Shown here piece by piece: positions 63,060 through 64,000 of a DNA stretch of 64,000 nucleotides. The position numbers and the translations under genes were made by a program. Source of the stretch: Moorella glycerini. Lineage in GTDB: Bacteria; Bacillota; DSM-521; Neomoorellales; Neomoorellaceae. The stretch spans positions 434,001 through 498,000 of the forward strand of contig NZ_CP046244.1 in assembly GCF_009735625.1 (NCBI RefSeq). The letters are read 5' to 3'. The notes beneath the pieces are model-generated. The model saw only the letters and a list, made by a program, of their open reading frames with translations, did no database searches and had not been told where the DNA came from. Each line of letters starts with the position of its first letter. Within the stretch, counting starts at the first letter, position 1.

Positions 63060-63881
63060 TTACCGTCTTTCCAACCAGTCTTTACTGGCATATTTCGCCC
63101 TTAACTCCTCCAGGCGCCCTTTTTCCCCATCTGTCAGCTCTCCCCGTATAAATTCTAAGCCGTAGAGCCTGGTAAAGGCCCGGGCTATACCGGCCTTTAT
63201 TTCCCCTTCTTCGACCCGGCGGCCTAAAATTTCCTCCAGGCCGCAGGCCTGGTGGTAAAATTTATCCTTGAGGCGCTGGCGTACGGCTTCCGAAGGCATC
63301 TTCAGGACGGCAAAGAGGTCGTCAACATTTAAGGCGATGACTATCGACCCGTGCTGGAGGACCACGCCCCCTTTGCGGGTCTGGGCACTGCCTACCAGCT
63401 TGCGGCCGCCGCTGGTTATCTCATACCAGGAGGGGGCATCAAAACAGGCAGCCGAAGTATGCTCATCCTGGCCTCCTTTGCGGCCGGAGGCAATCTCCAC
63501 CGGCGCTCCCAGTTCCCTTAACCCCAGGGCCAGGGCCTCCGCCAGGCGCAGGTAAGAAGGGCGAATCCCGCCGGCCATGAGGGGGTGGTCTTCCCGGGCC
63601 ACCACGCTGTAAGTGACTTCATTGTCATGAAGGACGGCCCGGCCGCCGGTTAAGCGGCGCACCAGCCCCAGGCCCCGATCTTTAATAGCCTCCAGGTCAA
63701 TTTCTTTCTCTAACTGCTGGAAATACCCCAGGGAAATGGTTGGCGGCGACCAGGCGTAAAAACGTAAGGTCGGCGGCGTTTTGCCTTCCCGGTGCTCCAG
63801 GAGGATGGCCTCGTCCACGGCCATGTTGGTGTAAGGGTCGGTCACGCCGGTATCTAACAGCCGCCAGGTTTCAGCTGGCAT
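63060..63881 (-). CDS. lipM: Octanoyltransferase/lipoate-protein ligase family (LipM-like)
   Basis: The 273-residue protein has RLTGGRAVLHDNEVTYSVVA (the RRxTGGRA-H motif) and SAACFDAPSWYEITSGGRKL, whose Cys matches the catalytic Cys of Bacillus LipM. GSAQTRKGGVVLQHGSI follows. It transfers octanoyl groups to GcvH or E2 lipoyl domains for lipoate synthesis. The GcvH-linked glycine pathway is important in acetogens. The ribosome site GGAGG lies just before the ATG. Whether it is an LplA-type ligase cannot be settled here. Confidence 0.85.
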   Translation of the reverse strand: MPAETWRLLDTGVTDPYTNMAVDEAILLEHREGKTPPTLRFYAWSPPTISLGYFQQLEKEIDLEAIKDRGLGLVRRLTGGRAVLHDNEVTYSVVAREDHPLMAGGIRPSYLRLAEALALGLRELGAPVEIASGRKGGQDEHTSAACFDAPSWYEITSGGRKLVGSAQTRKGGVVLQHGSIVIALNVDDLFAVLKMPSEAVRQRLKDKFYHQACGLEEILGRRVEEGEIKAGIARAFTRLYGLEFIRGELTDGEKGRLEELRAKYASKDWLERR

Positions 63882-63908
63882 AGATATACCTCCCTGGACC
63901 TGAACGGA

Positions 63909-64000
63909 CTATATGACACAGAAATATTCCTGTTGTCTGGGGTGCCAGTCAACCGGGACAAGGCGAAGGCTGGTACCATCCTCGTCTACTGCGTGTCCCC
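63909..64000 (-). CDS. C-terminal fragment of an unknown protein at the window edge
   Basis: The minus frame reads GHAVDEDGTSLRLVPVDWHP then RQQEYFCVI and stops at 63909-63911, running off the right edge. Not recognised. The gap to lipM is only 27 bp, so the two are probably in one operon. Confidence 0.45.
   Translation of the reverse strand, partial: GHAVDEDGTSLRLVPVDWHPRQQEYFCVI

Noticed and set aside
1-64000. CRISPR arrays, rRNA and tRNA genes
   Set aside because: No regularly spaced short repeats were seen. The tandem repeats at 3341-3556 are coding. No tRNA-like cloverleaf or rRNA stretch was noticed.

Overview
The window looks like chromosome of a Gram-positive anaerobic acetogen, most likely a thermophile of the Moorella type. 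This is inferred from gene content: many corrinoid/UroD-type methyltransferase pairs, a CH3-tetrahydrofolate methyltransferase, a RACo-like corrinoid activator, a tungsten aldehyde oxidoreductase with its MoaD-like partner, SigH-like promoters and an S-layer-homology protein. I could not search any database, so the taxon is not proven.

Left part (1-29.3 kb): a housekeeping and storage-polysaccharide region (glycosyltransferase, asparagine synthase, glycogen synthase, GalT) heavily damaged by mobile DNA. Four copies of one 1,695-bp IS1380-family element are present (7430-9124 minus; 20569-22263, 25490-27184 and 27638-29332 plus). Copies 1 and 2 have mismatched flanks, but the left flanks pair with each other and the right flanks pair with each other. 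The 11.4 kb between them has therefore been inverted by recombination. This tore an aldehyde ferredoxin oxidoreductase gene apart: its N-terminus is at 20444-20568 (+) and the rest at 5407-7429 (-). Undoing the inversion restores a decayed operon: flavin reductase, MFS transporter, cupin, AOR, MoaD. A class C-like group II intron sits in a terminator at 9212-11099. An IS1634-like element interrupts the cupin at codon 4. IS1380 copy 3 cuts an AraC-type regulator next to the RACo-like activator gene.

Middle and right part (29.3-62.1 kb): a large island, almost all on the minus strand, for methyl transfer from a methylated substrate. It has five UroD-family methyltransferases, five apparently intact corrinoid proteins plus at least four broken ones, one CH3-THF methyltransferase, three GPH-type and four MFS-type transporters (one broken), a nitroreductase, a flavodoxin-fold reductase and a GntR regulator. 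The expected pathway is: transporter imports substrate; UroD-type protein moves the methyl group to the corrinoid protein; the MtvA-like enzyme passes it to tetrahydrofolate; the RACo-like protein rescues oxidised corrinoid. Methoxylated aromatics are a reasonable but unproven substrate guess. Order and composition differ from unit to unit, and many remnants show repeated duplication and decay.

Special features are a separately encoded 57-residue 'tail' domain (52978-53151) that is fused in two paralogues and absent from two others; three strong SigH-type promoters; a conserved hairpin downstream of corrinoid genes; an IS1634-family insertion with a 182-bp target duplication; and a compact four-gene DDE/AAA+ transposon (57040-60367) lying between a SigH-like promoter and its likely operon. 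The right end carries a stand-alone CBM25-like protein and an octanoyltransferase (LipM-type).
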